16,794 bases of DNA from Bacteroidota bacterium. Its GTDB lineage: Bacteria; Bacteroidota; Bacteroidia; Flavobacteriales; Weeksellaceae. The DNA lies in contig JAEYOX010000004.1 in the NCBI GenBank assembly GCA_023411265.1, forward strand, positions 1 through 16,794, in the 5' to 3' direction. Both the position numbers and the translations under genes were made by a program. This document shows positions 1-8,900 of the stretch, piece after piece (position 1 is the first letter of the stretch; each line of letters opens with the position of its first letter). The notes beneath the pieces were generated by a model. That model ran no database searches. It was given only the letters and a program-made list of their open reading frames with translations, and had not been told where the DNA came from.

Positions 1-233
1 CAGATAAAACGTACATCTGGCATACAGGATACCCTGGTGGTCAGAAGTCGCAGACTGCAGAAGAGCTATTGAAAAAAGACCCGATGAAGGTTTTGGAAAA
101 ATCTGTAAAAGGAATGCTTCCGAAAAACAAACTGGGATCCGCTATCTTCAAAAACCTTTATTTATATGAAGGTACAGAACATAAGCACGAAGCTCAGCAG
201 CCTAAAACTATTAATGTTAACGAATTTAAATAA
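1..233 (+). CDS. rplM: 50S ribosomal protein L13, C-terminal part (5' end outside window)
   Basis: Large-subunit ribosomal protein L13, a 23S rRNA-binding assembly protein. Only the last 76 codons are present; the reading frame begins at base 3 and ends with TAA at 231-233. The visible part has the typical L13 C-terminal features: HTGYPGG, a TAEELLKKDP stretch, then KSVKGMLPKNKLG and a YLYEGTEHKHEAQQP tail. The next gene, rpsI, starts only 5 bases after the stop, which is the usual L13-S9 operon arrangement, so the two are almost certainly cotranscribed and their products made together. Truncated by the window edge, not a pseudogene. Confidence 0.97.
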   Translation, partial: DKTYIWHTGYPGGQKSQTAEELLKKDPMKVLEKSVKGMLPKNKLGSAIFKNLYLYEGTEHKHEAQQPKTINVNEFK

Positions 234-238
234 CAAGT

Positions 239-625
239 ATGTCTACAGTTCATAAAATCGGAAGAAGAAAAACATCAGTAGCAAGAGTTTACGTGAAGCC
301 GGGAACCGGAAATTTCACAGTAAACGGAAAGGATGCTAAAGAGTATTTTTCTACAGACGTGATGGTTTATAAAGTAAACCAGCCTTTTATTCTTACTGAA
401 ACTGCAGGCCAGTATGATATTACCGTAAACGTCTTCGGAGGTGGTAATACTGGACAGGCAGAAGCCATCAGACTAGGGATTTCCAGAGCGCTTTGTGAAA
501 TCAACGCTGAATTCAGACCACTTCTGAAGCCTCATGGTTTGCTAACCAGAGATGCAAGAATGGTGGAAAGAAAGAAGCCAGGTCAGAAGAAAGCACGAAA
601 GAGATTCCAATTCTCAAAACGTTAA
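239..625 (+). CDS. rpsI: 30S ribosomal protein S9
   Basis: Small-subunit ribosomal protein S9, 128 residues, normal length for the bacterial family. S9 binds the 16S rRNA head, and its C-terminal basic tail reaches towards P-site tRNA. Family signatures seen are the N-terminal KIGRRKTSVARVY, the central GGGNTGQAEAIRLGISRAL segment, and the C-terminal LLTRDARMVERKKPGQKKARKRFQFSKR type tail ending in the invariant Lys-Arg. The ATG lies 5 bases after the rplM stop, so start choice is firm. The usual next gene, rpsB, follows only after an unusually long 177-base gap that carries an inverted repeat and a structured leader. No TAnnTTTG promoter match is seen in that gap. Confidence 0.98.
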   Translation: MSTVHKIGRRKTSVARVYVKPGTGNFTVNGKDAKEYFSTDVMVYKVNQPFILTETAGQYDITVNVFGGGNTGQAEAIRLGISRALCEINAEFRPLLKPHGLLTRDARMVERKKPGQKKARKRFQFSKR

Positions 626-700
626 TCAAGAAGATTCAAGATGCAAGACACAAGACGCGGACTGCGGTTGGAAATCTTGGTTCTTGGTTCTATTATCTAT
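626..700. repeat. Imperfect inverted repeat rich in CAAGA/TCTTG, possible dispersed intergenic element
   Basis: Begins immediately after the rpsI stop. The left arm (626-660) has several CAAGA units (TCAAGA, TTCAAGATG, ACACAAGACG). The right arm (671-693) has the complementary TCTTGG-TTCTTGG-TTC. Example pairing: AAGATTCAAGAT on the left against the reverse complement of the right arm, AAGAACCAAGAT (10 of 12). The centre is a GCGGACTGCGG stretch. Intergenic sequences of this style look familiar from flavobacterial genomes, which is my recollection and not a database result. Neither arm is followed by a convincing terminator T-run, so a terminator role is unlikely. Confidence 0.4.
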
Positions 701-710
701 TAAAAAAATT

Positions 711-802
711 GCCCCGTTTAGTTTAGCATCCAAACTCTTCTCCCATCTAAAGACGAGTTGATTGCGAAAAAGCGGAACGTAAACTAAAAACAAAAAAGAG
801 AC
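711..802 (+). promoter_or_regulatory. Candidate structured 5' leader of rpsB
   Basis: The last 92 bases before rpsB can form a closed structure. TTTAGTTTA at 717-725 pairs perfectly with TAAACTAAA at 780-788 (9 bp), ending 14 bases before the ATG. Inside it, AACTC (733-737) pairs with GAGTT (755-759), extendable by a CA/TG pair across one bulged A. The outer stem would lie next to the ribosome entry region. S2 is known to autoregulate its own operon through the rpsB leader in Enterobacteria; a similar role here is inference. No TAnnTTTG promoter is visible, so rpsB is probably read from the upstream operon promoter. Confidence 0.35.
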
Positions 803-1564
803 ATGGCAAAAGCAAATGTTAAAGACCTTTTAGAGGCAGGTGTACACTTCGGTCATATGACCAGAAAGTGGAATCCAAATATGGCTCCATACATTTTTAT
901 GGAGAAAAACGGTATTCACATTATCGACTTACATAAGACAGCAGTAAAACTGGACGAAGCATGCAACGCTTTGGAAAAAATTACTTCTGCCGGCAAGAAA
1001 GTTCTTTTCGTAGCGACTAAAAAGCAGGCGAAAGAAGTAGTGGCAAAACACGCTGCCGAACTGAACATGCCTTATATTACTGAAAGATGGCCCGGAGGAA
1101 TGCTTACGAATTTCGTAACCATCAGAAAGGCAGTAAAGAAGATGAACCATATCGATAAAATGAAGAAAGACGGAACTTTCGAAACTTTATCTAAGAAAGA
1201 AAGACTCCAGGTAGACAGACAAAGAGCCAATCTTGAGAAAAACCTGGGATCTATTGCGGATATGGTGCGTTTGCCTTCAGCTCTTTTCGTGGTAGATATC
1301 ATGAATGAGCACATCGCGGTTACGGAAGCTAAAAAATTGGGAATTCCTGTATTTGCGATCGTAGATACAAACTCTGACCCAAGAAAAGTTGATTTCGTTA
1401 TTCCAGGGAATGACGATGCTTCAAAATCAATCGACATGATTCTTTCTGTAGTATCAGATTCCATCAAGGAAGGGCTATCTCAAAGAAAAGCCGACAAAGA
1501 AAAAGCAAAAGAAGAAGGAGAAAAAGTAACTGCGGATGCAGATACTGATTTCGATGCAGAATAG
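803..1564 (+). CDS. rpsB: 30S ribosomal protein S2
   Basis: Small-subunit ribosomal protein S2, 253 residues, typical length. Signatures in order: LLEAGVHFGHMTRKWNPNM near the N-terminus, the ENGIHIIDLHKTA-like segment (here KNGIHIIDLHKTA), FVATKKQAKEVV, the ITERWPGGMLTNF motif around residue 95, the coiled-coil hairpin region around 110-155, and the C-terminal LPSALFVVDI...EAKKLGIPVFAIVDTNSDP motif. The tail is acidic and Lys/Glu-rich, as in many Bacteroidetes S2 proteins. The ATG at 803 is preceded by an A-rich stretch rather than a Shine-Dalgarno site, normal for this phylum. Transcription ends in a strong terminator 26 bases downstream; the often-linked tsf gene does not follow. Confidence 0.98.
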   Translation: MAKANVKDLLEAGVHFGHMTRKWNPNMAPYIFMEKNGIHIIDLHKTAVKLDEACNALEKITSAGKKVLFVATKKQAKEVVAKHAAELNMPYITERWPGGMLTNFVTIRKAVKKMNHIDKMKKDGTFETLSKKERLQVDRQRANLEKNLGSIADMVRLPSALFVVDIMNEHIAVTEAKKLGIPVFAIVDTNSDPRKVDFVIPGNDDASKSIDMILSVVSDSIKEGLSQRKADKEKAKEEGEKVTADADTDFDAE

Positions 1565-1589
1565 TTTGCTTTAAAAATATTTAATATTC

Positions 1590-1618
1590 ATCTCCCTGAA
1601 AGTCAGGGAGATTTTTTT
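1590..1618 (+). terminator. Intrinsic terminator of the rplM-rpsI-rpsB operon
   Basis: A perfect 10-bp stem, ATCTCCCTGA (1590-1599) with TCAGGGAGAT (1603-1612), closes a 3-base AAG loop. It is followed directly by a run of Ts to 1618. It lies 26 bases after the rpsB stop and cleanly separates the ribosomal operon from the surface-protein array. Confidence 0.93.
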
Positions 1619-1647
1619 ATATCTTTCACAATTAATGTTTACTTTTG
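1617..1647 (+). promoter_or_regulatory. Bacteroidetes-type promoter of the first surface-protein gene
   Basis: The -7 element TACTTTTG (1640-1647) matches the phylum consensus TAnnTTTG exactly. The -33 position holds TTA (1617-1619), one base off TTG, with a 20-base spacer. Transcription would start near 1653, giving a leader of about 10 bases before the ATG. The -33 element lies within the 3' end of the rpsB terminator T-run. Confidence 0.55.
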
Positions 1648-1663
1648 TTCCCCTTTTTGAATC

Positions 1664-4600
1664 ATGATGAAAAGAAATTTTATTCTCATTTTTACTTTTC
1701 TGTGGAGCCTTTCCTCTGCACAATTAGATACAGAACACTGGTTTGCACCTATGGCAGCAAAAGCCGCAACCGGCGGATTTACAAACTATCTTTATCTTTC
1801 CACCAATGAAGTAATTCCGTTTACGGTTAGTATTTATAATGACAATTCTCTGTACACCACAGCACAGATCAGCAAAGGAAATCCCGCCCAGGTATATATT
1901 CCTGCAGGTCTCATGATGGGGATTTATCAAAGTGAACTTTTCGTGCCGTCACAAAAAGGTTTGAATGTAAAAGGACCAAAGAAGTTTTTTGCCAATTATC
2001 GTTTTTCAGTTCCTAATCATGCAGAAATTATAACTTCAAAAGGATTGGCCGGATTAGGAACCGCCTTTTATGCCGCGATGGCTCCTATAACGGGTACAGC
2101 CGCTTATGTCAATTCCACTATAGGTGTTATTGCAACCGAAGACAATACTGTAGTTACGATTTCAGGATATAATCCTAATGTTATTTTTTCTGATGGAACC
2201 TCTTCGGCAACGAAAGTTTTTACGTTAAATAAAGGACAGTCTTATATTCTGGATGCTGTCAGTAGTACCACTTTCTATAATCAGGACGGACTGGTAGGTG
2301 CAAAAATCACTGCAACAAAACCTATTTCAGTAACCAACGGGAACTTCAACGGGATTTATACCAATCAGAATTTCTCCAATAATGATATTCTGATGGATCA
2401 GGCTGTTCCGGTGGAAAGACTCGGAAACAACTTTGTGGTTGTAAAAGGAAATGCCCCGGTAAGTTCAGGAATGGAAACCTTATTGGTGGTAGCCACACAG
2501 GATAATACTCAGATTAGCGTAAATGGAAATCCAACAGGAGTTACGCTTAATGAAGGAGATTACACCATGATTGACGGGAATAATTATATTCTTCAGGGAA
2601 ACAATAATTATAACATGAGCATCAGTACTTCCAAAAATGTTTATGTATATCAGTTGCTTGGGGGGACAGCTTCGGGAAGTGTTTATGCGGCAGGAGGCTT
2701 TAATTATATTCCGCCTCTCAGCTGTTTTCTACCCAATAAAGTAGATGAGATCGGGTTTATCAACAGTATCGGGGGTACTACTTATAGTACCAAGCTGAAC
2801 ATCATTACCCAAACCGGAGCAAGCGTTACGCTCAATGGAACGCCCATTGCTACAGCGAACGGACCTTATCCTGTAGCCGGAAATACAGATTGGGTGACTT
2901 ATTCGGTGCCGAATGTTACCGGAACTGTTACCGTACAGTCTACAAAATCGGTGACTGCCGGAATTGCCGGTGGTAGTGGTGCTGTGGGATATGGCGGTTA
3001 TTTTGCCGGATTTTCCTCAGTACCGGTTATTGTGAAAACAGGCGATTGCTTTGCTGGAATTTTGCTCCAGGTAGATAATAGTTACGATGCCTATCAGTGG
3101 TATCTGAACGGAAATCCTATTTCGGGAGCGAACAGTTACTCGATTAATCCGGAGCTTTACGGCGCAGGAAATTACACTGTGCTTATCACAAAAAACAACT
3201 GTGAATCAAAACTTACCGAAGTTTATCAATATACTTTGTGTCCGCCTCTTGCTGTACATCAGATGAGTATGGGATCGTGCAACTCACTTCAGATTCTTCC
3301 TGTTTTTACCAATTCTTCACAGACAATATTACCGTCACTTACTCAGATTATCGCTGCGCCGGCGATCGGGAATGTTTCTGTTAATCCCGCTTCCGGTGTT
3401 ATTACGTATACACCTCCCGCAGGACTTACGGCTGATGCGCAAACCACTTTTGTGTATTATATTCAGGCAGCTGGGACCAATGCGGATTTTGAATATATCC
3501 GAGTAAATATTGATATTGATGTGCTTCAAACCAATAATGCTTCGCTTTCAGCGTGTAGTGATGCGAACGGAAATGGTCTTTTTAATCTAACCTCGGTCAG
3601 TGTAACGCCCGATCCTACGGCAACGATTTCGTATTTTACTAATTCCAATTTCACCGGAGCCATTCAGAACCCCACCTCTTATCAGGGTCAAGCAGGAGTT
3701 GTATATGCGAATGTAACTTCCTCTTTTGGTTGCTCAAAAGCAGCTGAAATTCAGCTTACTGTAAATCCGTCTCCGAATGTTGCGTCATCTAATTTCAACG
3801 GAATTTTATGTGATAATGATTTCGACGGAACTATTTCAGTTGATTTTCAAACCATTACGCCTCAGATTGTAACGAATTCCAATTTGTTTAGTGTTAGGTA
3901 TTATACCAACCAAACAGATGCCAATGCTGGAAACAACAATAATCTACCCAATAACTGGAGTTTTACTGCAGATACAACATTGTATGTACGAGTAGAAAGT
4001 GTAGCAGGGAATTGTCCACCGGTTATAGATCAGATTCATTTCAGTTTTGGAAACAGAATTACACCGATTACTTCCACACATTCTGCTATAATTTGTGATC
4101 CGGATGGAAACGGTTCGGAATCCGTGAATCTTTCTGCATTTCAGAATATCTTCACAGCAGATCCTTCGGTCACTTTTAGTTTTCATAATTCCTTGGTTAA
4201 TGCACAGAATAATGTGAATGCGCTTCCGGCAGTGCAAACCATTACCGGAGCGACGTCTTATTTCATAAGGCTGCAGCATCCAACAGAATGTGCAAATATT
4301 GTTCAGTTGAACCTGAGTCTTGAAACCATTCAAATGACCGCAGCAACTTTGAGTTCCTGTGAAACGACTGGCGGAAATGCAGTTTTTAATCTTACCACTG
4401 CCGCTGTCACCACAAATACGGGTGTTACTTATTCGTATTTTTCCGACATTGCACTTACGAATGTGATCAACAATCCGACAAATTACTCTTCGGCTAATGC
4501 TACTGTATATGTCCGTGTGACTACTCCGAACAACTGTTCGGCAGTTACAACCATAGCTCTTTCCGTCATTCCGGCACCGAATATTAATACTGCGAACTTT

Positions 4601-5818
4601 AATGGACTTCTCTGCGATACTAACTTTGACGGCAATGTAGAAGTTAATTTTAACACCGTTACTCCTCAAATTGTAAATAATGCCAATCTTTTTACTGTAA
4701 GATATTATTTAAATCAGGCTGATGCAAATGCAGGAAATAATAGTACGCTACCTTCGATGTGGAGTTATAGCAACCCCACGACAGTGTATGTTCGTGTAGA
4801 TGCCATTTCAGGGAACTGTACCGCAGTTTTCGGACAGATCAATTTTGGTATTGGTGAAAAGATTTCTTTGTTGATTCGCGACGGTTATTCGGAATTGTGT
4901 GATGACGATCTGGATGGTGTACTTCAGGTAAATTTGAACAGTTACAAAAACTTATTTACAGCCAATCCAGCCGTGTCAATGAGTTTTTATCAGACCCTTG
5001 GAGATGCACAAAATGCCACCAATGCTATAAATTCTACCCAAATGGTGACAGGCTTTAATGAATTTTATATTCGTTTTGAAAGTAATTCAGGATGCCCGAA
5101 TACCGCAAAACTAACTCTTACACTGAAGGTTCCAAAAGAATCCTCTACGCTTAATGATCAAATTGTTTGTAAAGGAGGTACTGCTATTCTAAATGCAGGT
5201 TCGGGTTTTTCCAGCTATTCTTGGAGTACCGGCGCCATTACACCATCTATTACAGCCGGAGTGGGCAATTATTATGTAGATTTGAATTTCGATGGCTGTG
5301 TCTATCGTCAGTATGTTACAGTTTCGCTATCGGAAGTTCCGGTGATTGATAAGATAGAAATAAAAGGAACTACTGCTACGGTTTTTGTTTCCGGTGCTAC
5401 AGCACCTTATCAGTATTCATTAGACGGGATCACCTATCAGTCTTCCAATTTTTTTAACAATTTGCCCAAAGGAACGCATACGGTTTACGTTATTTCTGCC
5501 GAGAAATGTAATCCGGTGACACAGAATTTTCTCATTTTAAATCTTATAAATGCCATTACTCCTAATAATGACGGGATCAATGACGTACTGGATTATTCCG
5601 ATTTACAAGCCAAAAGCGACGTTTCTATTGAAATATACGACCGTTACGGAAAACGAATCTTCAGTTCAGATTCCAAAATTTATGTCTGGAATGGCACATT
5701 AAATGGAAATCCACTCAGCACGGGGACCTATTGGTATATCTTGAAATGGAGAGAACCCGGAACCCATGAAAAAGTGGAATATCATGGCTGGGTTTTACTG
5801 AAAAACAGAGAAGAGTGA
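1664..5818 (+). CDS. Large secreted surface protein: IgGFc-binding-like N-terminus and T9SS type B sorting domain (paralog 1)
   Basis: 1384 residues; exact function unknown, probably a surface adhesin or binding protein. Residues 1-19 are a signal peptide, with likely cleavage at SSA/Q; ATG 1667 is an alternative start. Residues about 22-455 resemble the IgGFc-binding N-terminal family: DTEHWFAP, IATEDNTVVTI, LNKGQSYIL, GAKITATKPISVTNG, GGYFAGFSS. An Ig-like segment (YQWYLNGNPISGA) lies at about 474-514, and a cadherin-like beta segment with ITYTPPAG at about 558-622. Two copies of a 268-residue three-module unit follow (about 627-1162). Next come a Cys-containing SYSWSTG segment and a SprB-like PYQYSLDGITYQSSNFF segment (about 1248). 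The C-terminal sorting domain (about 1293-1384) has NAITPNNDGINDVLDYS, IYDRYGKRIF, STGTYWYIL and a final GWVLLKN. The domain type predicts type IX export. It is the first of three tandem paralogs; no clear terminator follows it. Confidence 0.9.
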   Translation: MMKRNFILIFTFLWSLSSAQLDTEHWFAPMAAKAATGGFTNYLYLSTNEVIPFTVSIYNDNSLYTTAQISKGNPAQVYIPAGLMMGIYQSELFVPSQKGLNVKGPKKFFANYRFSVPNHAEIITSKGLAGLGTAFYAAMAPITGTAAYVNSTIGVIATEDNTVVTISGYNPNVIFSDGTSSATKVFTLNKGQSYILDAVSSTTFYNQDGLVGAKITATKPISVTNGNFNGIYTNQNFSNNDILMDQAVPVERLGNNFVVVKGNAPVSSGMETLLVVATQDNTQISVNGNPTGVTLNEGDYTMIDGNNYILQGNNNYNMSISTSKNVYVYQLLGGTASGSVYAAGGFNYIPPLSCFLPNKVDEIGFINSIGGTTYSTKLNIITQTGASVTLNGTPIATANGPYPVAGNTDWVTYSVPNVTGTVTVQSTKSVTAGIAGGSGAVGYGGYFAGFSSVPVIVKTGDCFAGILLQVDNSYDAYQWYLNGNPISGANSYSINPELYGAGNYTVLITKNNCESKLTEVYQYTLCPPLAVHQMSMGSCNSLQILPVFTNSSQTILPSLTQIIAAPAIGNVSVNPASGVITYTPPAGLTADAQTTFVYYIQAAGTNADFEYIRVNIDIDVLQTNNASLSACSDANGNGLFNLTSVSVTPDPTATISYFTNSNFTGAIQNPTSYQGQAGVVYANVTSSFGCSKAAEIQLTVNPSPNVASSNFNGILCDNDFDGTISVDFQTITPQIVTNSNLFSVRYYTNQTDANAGNNNNLPNNWSFTADTTLYVRVESVAGNCPPVIDQIHFSFGNRITPITSTHSAIICDPDGNGSESVNLSAFQNIFTADPSVTFSFHNSLVNAQNNVNALPAVQTITGATSYFIRLQHPTECANIVQLNLSLETIQMTAATLSSCETTGGNAVFNLTTAAVTTNTGVTYSYFSDIALTNVINNPTNYSSANATVYVRVTTPNNCSAVTTIALSVIPAPNINTANFNGLLCDTNFDGNVEVNFNTVTPQIVNNANLFTVRYYLNQADANAGNNSTLPSMWSYSNPTTVYVRVDAISGNCTAVFGQINFGIGEKISLLIRDGYSELCDDDLDGVLQVNLNSYKNLFTANPAVSMSFYQTLGDAQNATNAINSTQMVTGFNEFYIRFESNSGCPNTAKLTLTLKVPKESSTLNDQIVCKGGTAILNAGSGFSSYSWSTGAITPSITAGVGNYYVDLNFDGCVYRQYVTVSLSEVPVIDKIEIKGTTATVFVSGATAPYQYSLDGITYQSSNFFNNLPKGTHTVYVISAEKCNPVTQNFLILNLINAITPNNDGINDVLDYSDLQAKSDVSIEIYDRYGKRIFSSDSKIYVWNGTLNGNPLSTGTYWYILKWREPGTHEKVEYHGWVLLKNREE
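3542..5149 (+). repeat. Two tandem 804-base coding repeats (268-residue three-module unit) inside paralog 1
   Basis: Unit 1 (3542-4345) and unit 2 (4346-5149) stay in register at exactly 804 bases for three landmarks: the first-module Cys segment (SLSAC versus TLSSC), the second-module FNGxLCD, and the third-module CDxDxxG Cys codon (4094 versus 4898). Each unit holds an A module (FNLT...VYxxVT...NC/GC), a B module (CDxxFDG...LFxVRYYxNQxDANAGNN...GNC) and a C module (CDxDxxGxxxVNL...F...C). The DNA has drifted heavily at synonymous sites, so the duplication is old and held in protein register. Paralog 3 has one such unit. Confidence 0.9.
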
Positions 5819-5838
5819 AAAATTTATAGGATATATTC

Positions 5839-5868
5839 TTGATTTATTAAGAAATTATTATAAATTTG
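5839..5868 (+). promoter_or_regulatory. Bacteroidetes-type promoter of the second surface-protein gene
   Basis: A full consensus match: TTG at 5839-5841, a 19-base spacer, then TAAATTTG at 5861-5868 (TTG-N19-TAnnTTTG). Transcription would begin near 5873-5875. This rules against the upstream TTG at 5875 as start codon and supports the ATG at 5902, with a leader of roughly 28 bases. The second gene can therefore be expressed without the first. Confidence 0.78.
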
Positions 5869-5901
5869 TGAACATTGATTTTTTTACTTAAAACAATTAT
5901 T

Positions 5902-8900
5902 ATGAAAAAACTTTTACTTTTTTTAATGACTTTCGTGCTGTTCAGTGCCGGCTTACAGGCACAGCGCGATACGGAGCACTGGATTGCTCCTTATTATGCC
6001 AATACTACTGGTTATAATCATGGATTGTATTTTTCTACAGATTCAACAGTGCCAATTACGGTAGAGATTTACCACAATAATGCTGTGGTTCATACCATCA
6101 ATAATTTGACAAAGGGTAATCCCCAAGTCTGGCAACTTACTACTGCTTTGGCTAATCAGTATTTATATTCTAACACACCTGCCGAAGCACTAACCGTAAT
6201 TAATAAGGGGTTGTATATTAAAGCACAAAATGACATTCCGTTTTTTGTTTCTTTAAGAATGTATCAGAGTGCACACTCGGAATTCCTGACTTCTAAAGGT
6301 AAAGCTGGTATAGGAACTGAGTTCTACGCTGCACCTGCACCTCTTACCTATACAAGTACGAGCATGAACTTTACTACGGGTATTATGGCTACAGAAGACA
6401 ACACTACAGTAACTGTTGATGGCTATGATCCTGGGGTGAGATTTACTAACGGGCCCACGACTTCCCCTCCAAGTTATACATTTGTTTTGAATAAAGGGCA
6501 ATCTGTTTTGTTCTCTGGTCAGGCAAATCATGCTCCTAATCGTGAAGGTTTTATCGGTGCTAAAATTGTAGCTGATAAACCTGTTAACGTCACCAACGGT
6601 AATGCCAACGGAATGTTTGGAACGTCCAATACCACTTCAGGTAGTGACTTAATTATGGATCAGTCAGTGCCTAAATCGAAATTAGGGAAGACCTTTGCCA
6701 TGGTAAGAAGTTTAACCTATCTGGGAGACCCAAACAATATGGAGGGCGGTCTTATAGTAGCCACAGAAGACAATACGCAAATCTTTTTGAACGATGGTGT
6801 TGCTGCAGTAGCCACTATTAATGCCGGAGAACATTACCGTATCTTGAGTAATCATTATGTAAACCAGGGAGGTAGCGGACATTATAATATGTACATCAGT
6901 ACCACGAAAGATGTTTATTTATATCAATTATTGGGTACTGGGCAGTCCACCGCCGGTAGTAACACCGCAGGATATAACTATATTCCGCCATTAAGTTGTT
7001 ATTTGCCAAGATCTATTGATGAAATCGGAAATATCCATCAAATGCCCGGAATGACTGGGAATGCTGATCTTAAATTAAATATTATCACCGAAGCAGGTGC
7101 TGTAGTAACGGTCACCAGCAATAATAATCCCATTATTCCGCAAGGCCCGTATGCTGTTTCCGGAAGTCCTACATGGGTAACTTATGAAGTGCCTGGTATT
7201 ACCGGTAATCTCGCGATTACTTCTACCAAAGCGGTTACGGCCGGAATCAACGGAGGATGGAGCACCGGAGGATGGGGCGGTTATTTTGCCGGATTCTCCT
7301 CAAGACCAATCATTGAAAAGCAAACGGGAGAATGTATCCCGGGAGTGGTTATAGGTGTGGAAGATATTTACGAAACCTATCAGTGGTTCCTGAACGGTAA
7401 TCCGATTCCCGGAGCAAATACGCATTCTTTAACACCTACCGAACCTGGAGTTTATACACTAACCGTAAGTATTACTGGTTGTGATCCTGTAACAACGGAA
7501 CCTTTCAATATATTCCCTTGTTATACAAATACTACCATAACCGGAAATGTTTGTGGTTCTAAAACATATCAGGTTGAGTTTACCAACTCGACGCAAACAT
7601 TAGACCCGGCTTCTATCACCATCACCATACCGCCGGCCAACGGAACAGCGATGATAGATACGGCTACCAACACGATTACTTATACTCCAAATGTTGGATA
7701 TTTAGGACCGGATACTTTTACTTATGAATTCAATAGTGATATACCTATATTCTTTGATAAAGAAATTGTAAAGGTTGATGTAAATGTGGTTCTGTTAGAA
7801 ACGTATGAAGATACCCTTACTGCCTGCCCGTACAATGGTGTGGCAACGTATGATCTTACTACAGTAGATGTTACTGCATTTGCAACGAATCCTACCTATC
7901 AGTTCTATCCGACATTAACGGACGCAGAAAACCAGACCAATGAAATTGCTTATCCCAATGCTTATGTTTCTGCATCAGGAAGTGTATTTGTAAGAGTTAC
8001 CACTCCGGAAGGTTGTTTTGAATTTGCAAAAGTGAATCTGTTATTCTACGACCAACCGGTTGTAAATGATGCAGTTCTGAGTTCGTGCTTTATTCCAGCT
8101 AATCCAACCACAGCAGAGTTTGATCTTACTACGGCCAATGTTGGAGCTATTGCGGGAGCACCAGTGAAGTACTATCCATCATTGGCAGATGCCGAAAATA
8201 ATACCAATGAAATTCAAAATCCATTTGTATATGTTTCTCCAACGTCGGCGGCTTATGTACGCGTATTTACTGAAAATGGATGTTATTCAATCGCTAAAAT
8301 TTCTTTGAATGTTATTCAACCGAATTATTCAACGGTATTAGTAGATAAAGTAATCTGTATTGAAGGCAGAACTACTTTGGATGCAGGGCCAGGATTCCAG
8401 TCTTATTTATGGAGTACAGGTGCTACTACACAGGAAATCACCGGGGTAGGCGTGGGTGAATATTGGGTAACTCTTTTCTCCGAAGGTTGTCCTACTATTC
8501 AAAAAGTAACCGTACACAAAGCTCCGGAAGTGGTGATAAGCAATATTGAAATTAACAACAATACGGTAACACTTACTGTGCTGGGTGGAGAACAGCCTTA
8601 TCAGTATTCCCTTGATGGAATTACATGGCAAGATTCTAATATCTTCACAGAACTTCCAAGAGGACAGAATATTTTCTACGTGAAAGATTCTTTTAACTGT
8701 ACTCCGGTGATGGTGGAAGTAACGGTTCCAAACCTTGTAAATGCTATTACTCCTAATGGCGATGGCGTAAATGATGTGTTGGATTATTCTGCACTCAGAT
8801 ATAAAGAAAATCTTACCCTGTCTATTTATGACAGATATGGTAACCGTGTACACGTTGCCGATAAGAACAACAATTATATGTGGGATGGAAGATTCGGAAA

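Noticed and set aside
552..761. Plus-strand open frame of 69 codons overlapping the end of rpsI
   Set aside because: It is a +1 shadow of rpsI that runs into the CAAGA-rich repeat and the rpsB leader; the peptide is low-complexity and resembles no family.
1072..1467. Minus-strand open frame of 131 codons inside rpsB
   Set aside because: Antisense shadow of a well-supported ribosomal gene, with no promoter or recognisable motif.
3944..4669. Minus-strand open frame of 241 codons inside paralog 1
   Set aside because: Long but antisense to the modular repeats; the translation is Ser/Arg/Ile/Cys-rich as expected from reverse-strand reading of such coding sequence.
5875..5901. Upstream TTG start adding nine residues to paralog 2
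   Set aside because: It coincides with the predicted transcription start of a full-consensus promoter, and the ATG at 5902 gives a better signal peptide matching paralog 3 (MKKLL start).
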